A stretch of DNA of 64,000 nucleotides from Halogeometricum sp. S1BR25-6. Lineage in GTDB: Archaea > Halobacteriota > Halobacteria > Halobacteriales > Haloferacaceae. Location: contig NZ_JAMQOP010000003.1 in NCBI RefSeq assembly GCF_031624495.1, positions 1-64,000 of the forward strand. Reading direction: 5' to 3'. The first letter of the stretch is position 1. Each line of letters opens with the position of its first letter. The notes under the pieces are model-generated. The model was not told the origin of the DNA. It searched no databases and was given only the letters and a program-made list of their open reading frames with translations. This document shows positions 45,877 to 54,743 of this stretch, piece by piece. The translations under genes were made by a program, and so were the position numbers.

Positions 45877-46881
45877 ATGCTCGAAGGAAGCCAACTCAGA
45901 CAGTCCGACGGACGCTATCAGAAGATCGGAGTGGGAATCGCCGCCGTGGCCGCCGCCTGTTTCGTCGTGCTCGCGTTCGTCCTGAGCACCGTCCCCGGCC
46001 GGAGTTTCGGCCTCTTCGAGGTCGCCTCGGCGAACCTCGGACTCGTGCTGACCGTCGCCGGGGTCGTCACGCAGTTCGGCGACCCGTGGTTCCTGCTGCT
46101 CGTGGCCAGCCTTGTGTACATGCTCGGAACCGACCGCGAGTTCGTCGAGCAGCCGCGCGACGGGGTATTCGTCCTCGCGGTGACGCTGGCGGCGTTCTCC
46201 TTCACCGACCTGCTCAAGAATCTCTTTCGCGCGCCGCGACCGCCGGCCGCCGACGTGGTGACGGCTCCGGGCTGGCTTCCCGCAGGTCTCGGAGGGGCGT
46301 TCCAGTCGATAACCACCGCGACCGGATTCGCGTTCCCGAGCGGACACGCACTCGGGACGGCGGCCGTCTTCGCTGCGTTGGCCTCCCGACTCAGCATCGG
46401 GTCGGCGACGACTCGGTGGGCGGTGGCCGCCGCGGGATTCCTCCTCGTGGCGTCCTCGCGGGTGATACTCGGCGTTCACTACGGTGTCGACGTCGTCGGC
46501 GGGTTCCTGGCGGGCGTCTTCCTGTTCGCCGTCGCGGCGACCATCGAGGACGGCGAACCGCTCCGCGTCCTCCTGCTCGGCATCGTCATCGGCGTCTTCG
46601 CGGTCGTTCTGAGCGCCCTCGCCCCGGCCGGCGAGGTCTGGAACGCCGGGCAGTGGCTCGGCGGGTCGGTCGGCGCCGCGGTCGCGTGGTACGCCGTGCG
46701 TCCGTCCCGACGCCTCGGTCTCGGCGGGACGCTGGCCGCCGGCATCCCCGCCGCGGTCCTGTGGGTCGCCATCTACCTCACGAGTCCGCCTCTCGTCGTG
46801 ACCGTCGTCGGCACCGCCGTCGCGGCGAGCGTCACGATTCTGGCGCCCACGATAGCGGACCGCGCGGGCGTGGGAACGTGA
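45877..46881 (+). CDS. PAP2-superfamily membrane phosphatase
   Basis: A 334-aa membrane protein with all three type 2 phosphatidic acid phosphatase motifs: KNLFRAPRP, FPSGHALG and SRVILGVHYGVD, which face the outside. It probably dephosphorylates polyprenyl or glycerolipid diphosphates or phosphates. A GGAGGG element lies 6-12 nt before the ATG. It sits in the same-strand module with FtsX permeases and an ATPase, which suggests a lipid or lipid-linked substrate for the module. Confidence 0.9.
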   Translation: MLEGSQLRQSDGRYQKIGVGIAAVAAACFVVLAFVLSTVPGRSFGLFEVASANLGLVLTVAGVVTQFGDPWFLLLVASLVYMLGTDREFVEQPRDGVFVLAVTLAAFSFTDLLKNLFRAPRPPAADVVTAPGWLPAGLGGAFQSITTATGFAFPSGHALGTAAVFAALASRLSIGSATTRWAVAAAGFLLVASSRVILGVHYGVDVVGGFLAGVFLFAVAATIEDGEPLRVLLLGIVIGVFAVVLSALAPAGEVWNAGQWLGGSVGAAVAWYAVRPSRRLGLGGTLAAGIPAAVLWVAIYLTSPPLVVTVVGTAVAASVTILAPTIADRAGVGT

Positions 46882-46978
46882 CGGGTCGCGTCCGACCGGA
46901 TGGTCGCCGACCCGGGGGCCGTCCTGACACCCTCCGGAACAAATAACCTACATAGGAGAAGTGTGAACGCTGCGGCAT

Positions 46979-47677
46979 ATGACTGGTCCCGTCCTTCGCG
47001 GCGACCGACTCACCGTCGAGCGCGGGGGGAGCGCGATACTCGAAGACGTCTCCCTCTCGGTCGCCCCCGACGCCTCCCTCCTCGTCCGCGGAGCGAGCGG
47101 CGCCGGGAAATCCACCCTGTTCAACGTTCTCGGTCTCCTGAGCACGCCGACCAGCGGGACGCTCTACGTCAACGGCGAGGACGCGAGTTCCCTCCCCGAG
47201 CGCAAGCGCGCCGCCATCCGCCGCGACACCATCGGCTTCGTCTTTCAGGACTTCCAGCTCATCCCCGACCTCTCGGCGTGGGACAACGCCGCCCTCCCGC
47301 AGGACCACACCGGGAGCCGCGACGAGGAGTGGCTGGGCGAACTGTTCGACGCGCTCGACATTACGGATCTGAAATCCCAGTACCCCGCGACGCTGAGCGG
47401 CGGGGAGAAACAGCGCGTCGCCATCGCCCGGTCGCTTGCGAACCGACCAGACGTCGTCCTCGCCGACGAACCGACGGGACAACTCGACCCGCGGACGGCC
47501 GAGAAGGTGCTCGACCTGCTGTTCGGCGTCAAGGAACGGACCGACACCGCCTTGGTGCTCATCAGCCACGACCGGGGGTTGGAACCCCGGTTCGCGGAGA
47601 CCGTTCTCCTCCGGGACGGCCGACTGACCGTCGACGCCGACGCCGACGACGAGATAGACTACTCACTCCCGCGATGA
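46979..47677 (+). CDS. LolD/MacB-type ABC ATPase
   Basis: A 232-aa ABC ATPase: Walker A GASGAGKST, Q-loop VFQDFQLIPDLSAWDN (LolD type), signature LSGGEKQRVAIARS, Walker B VVLADEPTGQLD, switch His in LISHDRG. It has no TOBE domain, as expected for FtsX/MacB partners. It lies 42 nt before permease B and is the only such ATPase in the cluster, so it may serve both giant permeases. An aaataacc element at 46941-46948 is its likely promoter. Confidence 0.93.
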   Translation: MTGPVLRGDRLTVERGGSAILEDVSLSVAPDASLLVRGASGAGKSTLFNVLGLLSTPTSGTLYVNGEDASSLPERKRAAIRRDTIGFVFQDFQLIPDLSAWDNAALPQDHTGSRDEEWLGELFDALDITDLKSQYPATLSGGEKQRVAIARSLANRPDVVLADEPTGQLDPRTAEKVLDLLFGVKERTDTALVLISHDRGLEPRFAETVLLRDGRLTVDADADDEIDYSLPR

Positions 47678-47719
47678 GCGACGACCGACACCGATACCCG
47701 CACCGCGCCCGCGACGCCG

Positions 47720-50700
47720 ATGCGGTTTGAGTCGACGCTCGTCTCGTCGTGGTCGCGCCGGGAGTGGCTGAGCGTCGCCGTCGTCGCCGTCACGACGGCC
47801 TTCCTCATCGGTTCGGTCGTTCTGCTGCTCACCGTCGGCTCCTACGTCTCCACGCTGGAAGGCGACTTGGGGAGTTCGGCGACGGTGAGCTACGACGACT
47901 CGTACGACGACGCAGTCGCGGCCGCCGACGCGAGCGACGCCGAGGAGATAGTCTTCCCGGTCACGACGGTTCGGACGGGCGACGGCGGTGACGGGGAGAG
48001 TCAGGTGGTCGTCGGCGTACCCCCGGACGCGCCGCCGCGAATCGAGAGCGCCTCCGTGGCGTGGAACCCGGCGAGCGTACCCGCGGCGCCCGAGAGCGGG
48101 TTCACCGGCCCCGTCGAAGGTCCGACCGAGCGGCGTCTCGGCGACACCGCCGTCCAACTGACGCCCCATCCCGACGAGCGCACCATCTTCCCGGCCGAGT
48201 GGTACGTCGGGTCGGCCGAGGCGGTGACGTCGCTCGACGACGCGGGGGCACTCGTCATCGATACGGGCGAGTCGGCGTCGGCATCGGCGTCGACGGCGGA
48301 CCGGCAGGCGGCCTGGCGGTACGAGGGCGCGCCGCTCATCGCGGCGCTGCCGTTCCTCGTCGGCGGCCTCGGACAGGTAGTCCGGACGCTCTCCGTCGCG
48401 GCCGTCGGCGGCGGTCTGCTCGTCGTCGTCGTCGTCTACAGCGTCACGCGAATGTCCATCCGGGACCGCCACCCAGAACTCCGCGTGGCCCGCGCGACGG
48501 GCATCTCGCCGACCCGCCTGTTCGCCGTGCTTCTCCTCCGCGTGCTCGGGTTGACGGGGACGGGCGTCCTCCTCGGGTTCGCGCTCGGTCTCATCGCGGT
48601 GAAGGCGGTCATCAACGCCGCGACGTACGCCGGCTTCGTCGTCTCCATTCAGGCCGTCGTCACGGCGTCCATCCTGCAGGCGATTCTGCTCGTCGGCGGC
48701 TTCCTCGTCGGAATGGGGTTGCTCGCGGGCGTTCTGGCTACGCTCCCGGTCGTCCGCGGCGACCCGATGGCTATCGGCCGCGACGCGCGCGGCGGTCGGT
48801 ACAGCGGACACGGTGGTGTGGGCGACGAACCGAACTCGCTCGTCGGACGCCTCCGAGCGTTCGTCGCGGACGCGGGTCCGACGTTCGTCGACTGGCGCGC
48901 GGCGGTGCCGACGACGACGACGCTGACGGTGTTCATGCTCGTTCTTCTCCTCGTTACGGCCATCGGCGGCGCCATCGCGCCGCTAGCGACGACGGAGAGC
49001 GGAACCGTCACCGAGGCGGGGTCGGTCCACCCGCTGAACAGTCGAATCAGCGAGGAGTACGCGACCGTCCTCCGCGACGAAGGTATCGCGGCCAGCCCGG
49101 AGGTGCTGTACGCCCAAACCACCGACGGCGACCCCTACCTCGTCCGGGGGGCGAACTTCACCGCCTTCGGGCAGGTGACCGACGCTCGACTCGTCGCCGG
49201 GCACGCCCCACGAGCGTACGACCAGGCGGTCGTCGGCGCGAGTCTCGCGAAGACGCTCGACGTCGAGGTGGGTGAGACGCTCACACTCGGCGGGAGCGTC
49301 ACGCCGGGCGTCCGTCGAGTGACCGTCGTCGGCCGATTCTCGGGGTCCGGCATCACCGACGACCAACTGGTGCTCCCCTTGGATACCGCGCAGACGCTGG
49401 CGACGGGGGACGGGCAGGTCCACCTCATCCGGACGAACGGCACCGCCGAGGAGTTCGAGCGACTCTCGCAGCGACCTGGCGGCCTCGCCGTGACCAGTCT
49501 CGCCGGGAACGACTCCGTGCAGGTCGGCGACCCGTACGCGGTCACCGTCGCGGTCCGGAACTACGGCGAGGAAGCGACGACGCGGAACGTGACGGTCAGC
49601 GCCGGCGACCGGAGTCGGAGGGAGTCGTTCTCGCTCGCCCCGGACGAGGCGGCGAGCGCCGACGTGACGTTCACCTTCTCCGAGTCGGGGACGTACACGA
49701 TTCGAGCCGACGGGACGACGAAGCGCGTCGAGGTGTACGACCCGCGGACGCTGCAACTCCCCGACGGCTACCCGACCCGCGCCCCGCCGGGATCGACGCT
49801 GGTCGTGCCGGCGACGACGCCGAACGGGACGCTGGTGTCGGGAGCGACGGTGACGCTCGGCGACCGAACGCGACAGACCCGAGCGAGCGGCGGCGCCATC
49901 GTGCCCGTCCCCGACGAACCCGGCGAGTACACGCTGACCGTCGAGAAGGAGGGGTACGCGAGCGAACGGCACGCGCTCGTCGTCGAGGAAGGGGCGCCGC
50001 AGCGACTGAGCGGTCGCGTCGACGTCTCCCCGGAGTCGGGGACGCAACTCACCAGACCGACCGTCACCGTGCAGGTGGGCAACCCGTGGGGGCGGCTTCT
50101 CGTCCGGAACGTCTCGCTCGTGACACCCGGCGGAACCGAGCGACGAACGGTCAGGCTGGGGGGCGGAGAGGTCCAACAGATAACCGTCCCGGCGTCGGAC
50201 GCGGGACTGAACGGGACGCTCGCGCCGGGGACGTACGACCTGCGCGTCGTCTCCGACGGCGCCGTCCTCGCCACGACGACGTACGAGGTGACGGGGGACG
50301 AGCGGGTGAGTTCGACCGTCGACTTCGAGGGCGAGTACTCGCAGGGAAGCGGCATCGGACGCGCCGTCGAGGGCGTGTTCGGCAACGTGCGCGTGCTGTT
50401 TCTCGTCATGCTCGTCCTCGCCGGCGCCAGCACGGTCGGCGGGACGGCCGCCACGTTCGCACACGCCGTCCACGCCAACCGCCGCCGCATCGGCATCTAC
50501 CGCGCGACGGGCGCGAGTCGGCGGCAACTGCTCGCCGCCTTGGTGCGCGACGCGGTCACGCTCGCGCTTCCGGCGACGGTTATCGCCTTCGCGGCGGCGT
50601 TCGCCTGCCTCCGGGCGCTCTCGTGGGCCGACGTGCTCGTCGTCTTCGGGATTCGACTCGACGTTCCCCTGTCGGCGTGGCTCTTCGTCGGGTCGGGACT

Positions 50701-50794
50701 CGGAGCCATGCTCCTCGCGGTGGGGAGCGCACTCGGCGTCGGCTACGTCTTCCTCGTCGCCGACCCGGACCGACTCCTCCGCGCGGAGATGTAA
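47720..50794 (+). CDS. Giant FtsX-like ABC permease with Ig-like ectodomains (B)
   Basis: A 1024-aa paralogue of permease A with the same order: TM1 (15-40), ectodomain, FtsX core 1 (RHPELRVARATGISPTRLF coupling loop), MacB-like core (AASPEVLYAQT, RGANFTAFGQVTDARL), CARDB-like (VQVGDPYAVTVAVRNYG) and carboxypeptidase-regulatory-like (SGATVTLGDRTRQT) beta domains, and FtsX core 2 (RRIGIYRATGASRRQLL). The ectodomains are about 300 residues between the cores. It is presumably fed by the ATPase immediately upstream. Substrate unknown: lipids, lipoproteins or surface glycoconjugates. Confidence 0.87.
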   Translation: MRFESTLVSSWSRREWLSVAVVAVTTAFLIGSVVLLLTVGSYVSTLEGDLGSSATVSYDDSYDDAVAAADASDAEEIVFPVTTVRTGDGGDGESQVVVGVPPDAPPRIESASVAWNPASVPAAPESGFTGPVEGPTERRLGDTAVQLTPHPDERTIFPAEWYVGSAEAVTSLDDAGALVIDTGESASASASTADRQAAWRYEGAPLIAALPFLVGGLGQVVRTLSVAAVGGGLLVVVVVYSVTRMSIRDRHPELRVARATGISPTRLFAVLLLRVLGLTGTGVLLGFALGLIAVKAVINAATYAGFVVSIQAVVTASILQAILLVGGFLVGMGLLAGVLATLPVVRGDPMAIGRDARGGRYSGHGGVGDEPNSLVGRLRAFVADAGPTFVDWRAAVPTTTTLTVFMLVLLLVTAIGGAIAPLATTESGTVTEAGSVHPLNSRISEEYATVLRDEGIAASPEVLYAQTTDGDPYLVRGANFTAFGQVTDARLVAGHAPRAYDQAVVGASLAKTLDVEVGETLTLGGSVTPGVRRVTVVGRFSGSGITDDQLVLPLDTAQTLATGDGQVHLIRTNGTAEEFERLSQRPGGLAVTSLAGNDSVQVGDPYAVTVAVRNYGEEATTRNVTVSAGDRSRRESFSLAPDEAASADVTFTFSESGTYTIRADGTTKRVEVYDPRTLQLPDGYPTRAPPGSTLVVPATTPNGTLVSGATVTLGDRTRQTRASGGAIVPVPDEPGEYTLTVEKEGYASERHALVVEEGAPQRLSGRVDVSPESGTQLTRPTVTVQVGNPWGRLLVRNVSLVTPGGTERRTVRLGGGEVQQITVPASDAGLNGTLAPGTYDLRVVSDGAVLATTTYEVTGDERVSSTVDFEGEYSQGSGIGRAVEGVFGNVRVLFLVMLVLAGASTVGGTAATFAHAVHANRRRIGIYRATGASRRQLLAALVRDAVTLALPATVIAFAAAFACLRALSWADVLVVFGIRLDVPLSAWLFVGSGLGAMLLAVGSALGVGYVFLVADPDRLLRAEM

Positions 50795-50919
50795 CTGTGC
50801 TGACACGTGCCACACCACCGTGTCCGCAGTAGTCGGCGGAGTACTCGCTTAACCCTCGTCAGAACGGCACGTCCGCCGCTCGAATCGAGCTATGTAGAAC
50901 CGTTACAGTACTATCCGCG
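50795..50919. other. Spacer after permease B
   Basis: No gene. It contains the interrupted inverted repeat tgacacgtgccacaccaccgtgtc (50806-50829), which may act in termination. Weak evidence. Confidence 0.25.
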
Positions 50920-51162
50920 TCAGAACCCGATTCCGACGATATCGAGACAGTGAGCGACTGAAACATCTATCGTCGACCTCAAAAAAAGTATCCCCGCCGT
51001 CGCGTTTAGTCCTCTCTCCAAAGAGCGGTTCCGCATCCGACTCGCGTCGGCGGATTCGGTCATCCCGGCACCGCCGCGTCCCGGATTCGGGAGAACGTAC
51101 CACAATCCGAACATTATCGATTCGGCCCGGTCGAGTCGTTCGAGACAGGTGTGATAGTCCAT
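50920..51162 (-). CDS. Doubtful 80-aa ORF
   Basis: The first 50 residues (MDYHTCLERLDRAESIMFGL...) have plausible haloarchaeal codon use. The end is hydrophobic and AT-biased (GILFLRSTIDVSV). No family is recognised, and a TATA-like gtttatta lies almost on the start. Possibly a truncated gene. Confidence 0.25.
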   Translation of the reverse strand: MDYHTCLERLDRAESIMFGLWYVLPNPGRGGAGMTESADASRMRNRSLERGLNATAGILFLRSTIDVSVAHCLDIVGIGF

Positions 51163-51200
51163 AATAAACCATATGTCCGTCTCCGTAGATACTCTCCGCT

Positions 51201-51329
51201 ATGGGGCGAAAAGTTCGGAAGACGCTCAGCATCGACTTGGAACTCGTTGAGCGACTCGAATCGGAGAGCGACCAGTCGGAAGTCGTCGAACGGGCGCTGG
51301 CGGAGTACTGGGAGGTGGACACCGAGTAG
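51201..51329 (+). CDS. 42-aa ribbon-helix-helix protein
   Basis: ATG 51201 to TAG 51329 encodes a minimal RHH fold: a beta strand KVRKTLSIDLELV, a first helix RLESE and a second helix QSEVVERALAEYW. As a dimer it would bind DNA through the strand, like CopG/Arc proteins. No toxin gene is next to it; the nearest gene is the convergent surface protein. It could regulate the neighbouring surface-protein genes. Codon bias is good. Confidence 0.65.
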   Translation: MGRKVRKTLSIDLELVERLESESDQSEVVERALAEYWEVDTE

Positions 51330-51461
51330 CGCTTGTCCAGACGGTTCGATTTCTCGACCAAATAAACGCATCAGCACAGACAGCCCCTCGCGTCCTCCGA
51401 CCTTCGCAAAAAAATCCCGCAATCCGGCGGTCCGGCGCTCGGACCGACCGATTCGCTCCCG

Positions 51462-52880
51462 CTAGTTTTCGCTGTCGTTCTCGACGGTCGCGTTACCGAG
51501 TTCGACGGTTCCGGTCGTCGTCGAGACGTTGTTCCCTCCCTTCGCCTGCCCGATGTAGATGTAGCGGTAGGTGCCCTCTTCCCAGTCCTCGCCCGTCTGG
51601 ACGTCGACGGTGCCCGTCCCGTTCGTGGAGGCGACGAGGGTGGCGGAGGCGTCGAGGTACGTCTGCTCGCCCATCATCGGCGCGCCGCCCGAGTTACCGG
51701 GGTTGTCGGGACGACCGGCGTCACCGGAGTTGCCGGGGTTATCGGGACGTCCAGCATCGCCCGAGTTGCCGGGATTACCCGATTTGCCCGGCGCGGCGGC
51801 GTTGCCGTTCATCCGATCGCTCGCGTTCGCGCCTTCGACGATCCAGTCGGCGAGGCCGCGGAACGTCGTGTGACCGCGGACCGTCTCGTTGTCGGCGCTC
51901 ACACCGGCAACGGAGGCGTTGTCGACGACTCTCCTCGTGCCGCTCACGCCGGCCAGTGTGCTCTGCACCGTTATCTGGTCCGAAGAGACGTTAGCGGTCA
52001 GCGGACCGTCGACGGCCAGTCGCGTGCGAGCGCTCGTGTACTGTGATTCGTTGTACAGCACGACGGCGTGGCTCACGTTCGAGTGCGTGAACGTCGAGTT
52101 GACGTCGAACGTCACCTCGTCGCCGGGCGCTGCGTCCTCCGTCGTCACGGACGCGGAGGCCTCGGCGGCCTGCACGAAGGCGACGTCCATCCCGAGGACG
52201 CGCGCCTTCCCGTCGACGGCGAGCGATCCGTTCTCGACGGTGAAGCCCTCACCCTCGGTGTCCTGAACCACGAAGAACGTGTACTGCCCCGGACCGCGGG
52301 CCTCCCCGTCCGCCGAGAGGTCGTACGACGCCTCGATGGCGCCCTTCTCCAGTTCGCCGAGGTCGACGAGTTCGTACGAGACGTCGTCGGAGGCGTTCTT
52401 CTCCATCAGCGAGTCCAGCGCGTCGCCTACGGACGTCCGCGGCGTGTTCTGCAGCGTCGTCGACGCGTTCGGTCCGGCCTTCGCGACGAGCAGTTGGACC
52501 TCCTCGTTTTGGAAGGCGCGCGTCGTGATGGGGTACCGCGACTGGAAGCTCATCTGAATCTCCTCGTCGGGGTTGAACGCGGCCAACTGCTGTTTGTTGA
52601 GACGCACTTCCGCGCCCTGTCCTCTGACCGTGAGCATCTGATTTTCGACGACCGTTCCGTTACTCGCGGAGGCGTTCACCCGGAGCGGAAACGGCGCGTT
52701 CTTCCACACCGACACCGAGTCCGTCGCCTCCACGAACTGCGTGTCCGGGACCCGTTCGGCGGTACCCGTGTCCTGCGCTGAAACGTCCGTTACTCCGGCG
52801 ACCGGTGAAACACAGAGGACGACGACGAAGAGCAACGCTCCGAGCGCTCTCGCCGCTCCGCCTGCGAACAGCCTAACCAT
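51462..52880 (-). CDS. Secreted surface protein with collagen-like 12-residue repeats
   Basis: A 472-aa exported protein. A Sec signal (residues 8-36, LGALLFVVVLCVSPVAGV) is followed by a beta-rich region of about 320 residues paralogous to the protein at 57502-59562 (DTQFVEATDSVSVWKNAPFP against DSQFVDASDSVSVWQKAAFP; VRLNKQQLAAFNPDEEI; VDGKARVLG). A repeat tract DNPGNSGDAGRP follows, and then a short beta tail. Unlike the paralogue it has no C-terminal anchor, so it is probably released or held by other proteins. Several NxS/T sites allow N-glycosylation. Resembles BGTF-type surface domains. Confidence 0.85.
   Translation of the reverse strand: MVRLFAGGAARALGALLFVVVLCVSPVAGVTDVSAQDTGTAERVPDTQFVEATDSVSVWKNAPFPLRVNASASNGTVVENQMLTVRGQGAEVRLNKQQLAAFNPDEEIQMSFQSRYPITTRAFQNEEVQLLVAKAGPNASTTLQNTPRTSVGDALDSLMEKNASDDVSYELVDLGELEKGAIEASYDLSADGEARGPGQYTFFVVQDTEGEGFTVENGSLAVDGKARVLGMDVAFVQAAEASASVTTEDAAPGDEVTFDVNSTFTHSNVSHAVVLYNESQYTSARTRLAVDGPLTANVSSDQITVQSTLAGVSGTRRVVDNASVAGVSADNETVRGHTTFRGLADWIVEGANASDRMNGNAAAPGKSGNPGNSGDAGRPDNPGNSGDAGRPDNPGNSGGAPMMGEQTYLDASATLVASTNGTGTVDVQTGEDWEEGTYRYIYIGQAKGGNNVSTTTGTVELGNATVENDSEN
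51688..51791 (-). repeat. 36-bp in-frame tandem repeat (about 2.9 copies)
   Basis: Copies at 51688-51723, 51724-51759 and 51760-51791 (partial) encode DNPGNSGDAGRP-type units in the surface protein. Copies differ at silent or near-silent positions, so the tract is not very recent. Its Gly-X-X character resembles flexible collagen-like stalks. Confidence 0.8.
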
Positions 52881-52899
52881 ACTCGGGACTCTCGGGCGA

Positions 52900-52922
52900 C
52901 TGTGATAGTATTTTCGTCACAG
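52900..52922. promoter_or_regulatory. Inverted repeat enclosing the surface-protein TATA box
   Basis: CTGTGA (52900-52905) and TCACAG (52917-52922) flank the minus-strand box aaatactat (52905-52913), which is centred 29 nt before ATG 52880. The paralogue at 59562 has the same nine-base box at the same distance. Confidence 0.55.
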
Positions 52923-53205
52923 TTACACGTTTTGCCACGGAAAATACCCAAATCGTGTTAGAATGTTTATTTTCAGAGTACTTCAATCTAAGAAACCAGT
53001 AAAATAATTACACTCTTTAATAGATACTGATCCGGCGAATCGGCCTCGAAAACCTCTCAGCACCGGACTCCGTGGCGGTACGCTCGACCGGCGCCGGCCG
53101 CCGCCCTCTGGTGATGTTCTCTCCGCCTCCGATTATCGACTACGGACTATCGACGTTCGACGGAGACGGTGACTGTCGCTCCGTTCGAACGGTATCGAAC
53201 GCCGT
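52923..53205. other. AT-rich intergenic region
   Basis: 52921-53030 is strongly AT-rich for this genome (many A/T runs). No gene. It may hold additional regulator sites for the surface protein. Confidence 0.4.
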
Positions 53206-53397
53206 CTAGACCTCCGGGCTGCGGCGTCGGTGGAACCCGACGGCGAAGTTCCGGCCGCACCGGCCGCAGTCGGCGTCGACGACGCCGTCCGGGTTGTAGT
53301 CGGCCCGTTCGACGCGCGAGGTCATCTCCACGGAGAACTCGCCGTCGCAGTCGGGGCAGGTCACGGTGAGGGCCTCGTCCGCGTTCGTGGTCGTCAT
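53206..53397 (-). CDS. Small zinc-ribbon protein
   Basis: A 63-aa protein with two Cys pairs, CPDCDGEF and CGRCGRNF, spaced 28 residues apart: a classic zinc ribbon. An acidic segment lies between them and the tail is basic (HRRRSPEV). It may bind nucleic acid or a protein partner. ATG 53397 (MTTTNADEAL) is preferred over 53412, because an inverted repeat and box A lie just upstream. Single-gene unit. Confidence 0.72.
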   Translation of the reverse strand: MTTTNADEALTVTCPDCDGEFSVEMTSRVERADYNPDGVVDADCGRCGRNFAVGFHRRRSPEV

Positions 53398-53407
53398 CGT
53401 GTAACAG

Positions 53408-53422
53408 ACCAAGGACCTTGGT
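53408..53422. promoter_or_regulatory. 15-bp inverted repeat before the zinc-ribbon gene
   Basis: accaagg-a-ccttggt has perfect 7-bp arms around one base. It lies 11-25 nt upstream of ATG 53397, next to a minus-strand cttaccc that could be box A. A candidate operator, perhaps autoregulatory. Confidence 0.45.
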
Positions 53423-53631
53423 GGGGTAAGCAGAACACCTCAGTGGATAGGCGACCGTCGTCGGTCGGGGCCGCGGGGAAGCGAGACGAAACGAGGCGAA
53501 CGTCGGCGACTCGACCACCCGACCCGCCGCCGCACCGCTCGCTATCCGCATCTGTTTCTTCTATTTAATTCGGACATACCAGCTCATCGCACCGGTACAC
53601 CTTTGTCACCGACTCATTATTTCATAGCCGA

Positions 53632-54546
53632 ATGCAGAACAAGCGAATTCTCGTGACGGGTGGTGCGGGGTTCATCGGCTCTAATCTCGCCAACTACCTC
53701 GCCGAAGACAACGACGTGGTCGCCGTCGACGATCTCTATCTCGGCACGCCCGAGAATCTCTCCTCGGACGTGGAGTTCGTCGACGCGAGCGTTCTCGACG
53801 ACGACCTGCCGACCGAAGACGTGGACGTGCTCTATCACCTCGCCGCGCTCTCCTCGTACAAGATGCACGAGGAGGACCCGACGACGGGCGCCCGCGTGAA
53901 CATCGAGGGCTTCGTCAACGCCGTCGAACAGGCGCGAAACGACGGCTGTGACACCGTGGTCTACGCGACGACGTCCTCAATCTACGGCTCCCGCACCGAA
54001 CCCTCCTCCGAGAGCATGGACGTGATGGCCCGGACGGGCTACGAGGCGTCGAAACTCGCCCGCGAGCGCTACGCCGAGTACTTCCACCACCACTACGACA
54101 TGCACCTCGCCGGCATGCGCTTTTTCTCGGTGTACCAGGGCTTCGGCGGCGCCGAAGAGCACAAAGGCGAGTACGCCAACACCGTCGCGCAGTTCGCCCA
54201 CAAAATCGCCAACGGCGAGCGGCCCGAACTGTTCGGCGATGGGTCGCAGACCCGCGACTTCACGCACGTCGACGACATCGTTCGCGGCCTCGTCTTAGCC
54301 GCCGAACACCGGTTGCAGGGCATCTACAACCTGGGAACGAGCGAGAGCTACTCGTTCAACGAGATGGTCTCGATGATCAACGACGCACTGGGGACGGACG
54401 TCGAACCCGCGTACGTCGAGAACCCCTTCGAGGTGTACGTCCACGACACGATGGCCGACTACACGAAGATGCACGAGGCGACCGGGTGGGAACCCGAGGT
54501 GTCGTTCGAGGAGGGCGTCGAGCGGGTGTGCGAGCCGTATCTGTAG
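53632..54546 (+). CDS. NAD-dependent sugar epimerase/dehydratase
   Basis: A 304-aa extended short-chain dehydrogenase: GGAGFIGSNLA for NAD, DLYLG, HLAALSS, and the catalytic TGYEASK (YxxxK), then RFFSVYQGF and GDGSQTRDFTHVDD. UDP-glucose 4-epimerase-like; it would make a nucleotide sugar for glycans. It lies between the zinc-ribbon gene and a histidine kinase and among surface-protein genes, so supply of sugars for S-layer or surface glycosylation is plausible. Confidence 0.92.
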   Translation: MQNKRILVTGGAGFIGSNLANYLAEDNDVVAVDDLYLGTPENLSSDVEFVDASVLDDDLPTEDVDVLYHLAALSSYKMHEEDPTTGARVNIEGFVNAVEQARNDGCDTVVYATTSSIYGSRTEPSSESMDVMARTGYEASKLARERYAEYFHHHYDMHLAGMRFFSVYQGFGGAEEHKGEYANTVAQFAHKIANGERPELFGDGSQTRDFTHVDDIVRGLVLAAEHRLQGIYNLGTSESYSFNEMVSMINDALGTDVEPAYVENPFEVYVHDTMADYTKMHEATGWEPEVSFEEGVERVCEPYL

Positions 54547-54711
54547 CATATCTAGTATTCTATGTATTCCGACAATCAGCCGCTTCTCCCGTCGCGACCG
54601 ACCGGCCGGTGACGCACATCTCTGCCCGTTCTCGCCTTCATACTCCCTGAAATCCGGAAGACGAAGAACGGACTCCCGAACAGACTATCTCATATATGGA
54701 CTGGTAAGAAG

Positions 54712-54719
54712 ATTAATAC
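54712..54719 (+). promoter_or_regulatory. TATA box of the histidine kinase
   Basis: attaatac is centred about 28 nt before ATG 54744. An ATG at 54722 is out of frame and is ignored. Confidence 0.6.
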
Positions 54720-54743
54720 GTATGGTCGGCGAACTCCCCGACA

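Noticed and set aside
51201-51329. A toxin-antitoxin pair around the RHH protein
   Set aside because: No toxin-sized partner frame with coding bias lies next to it.
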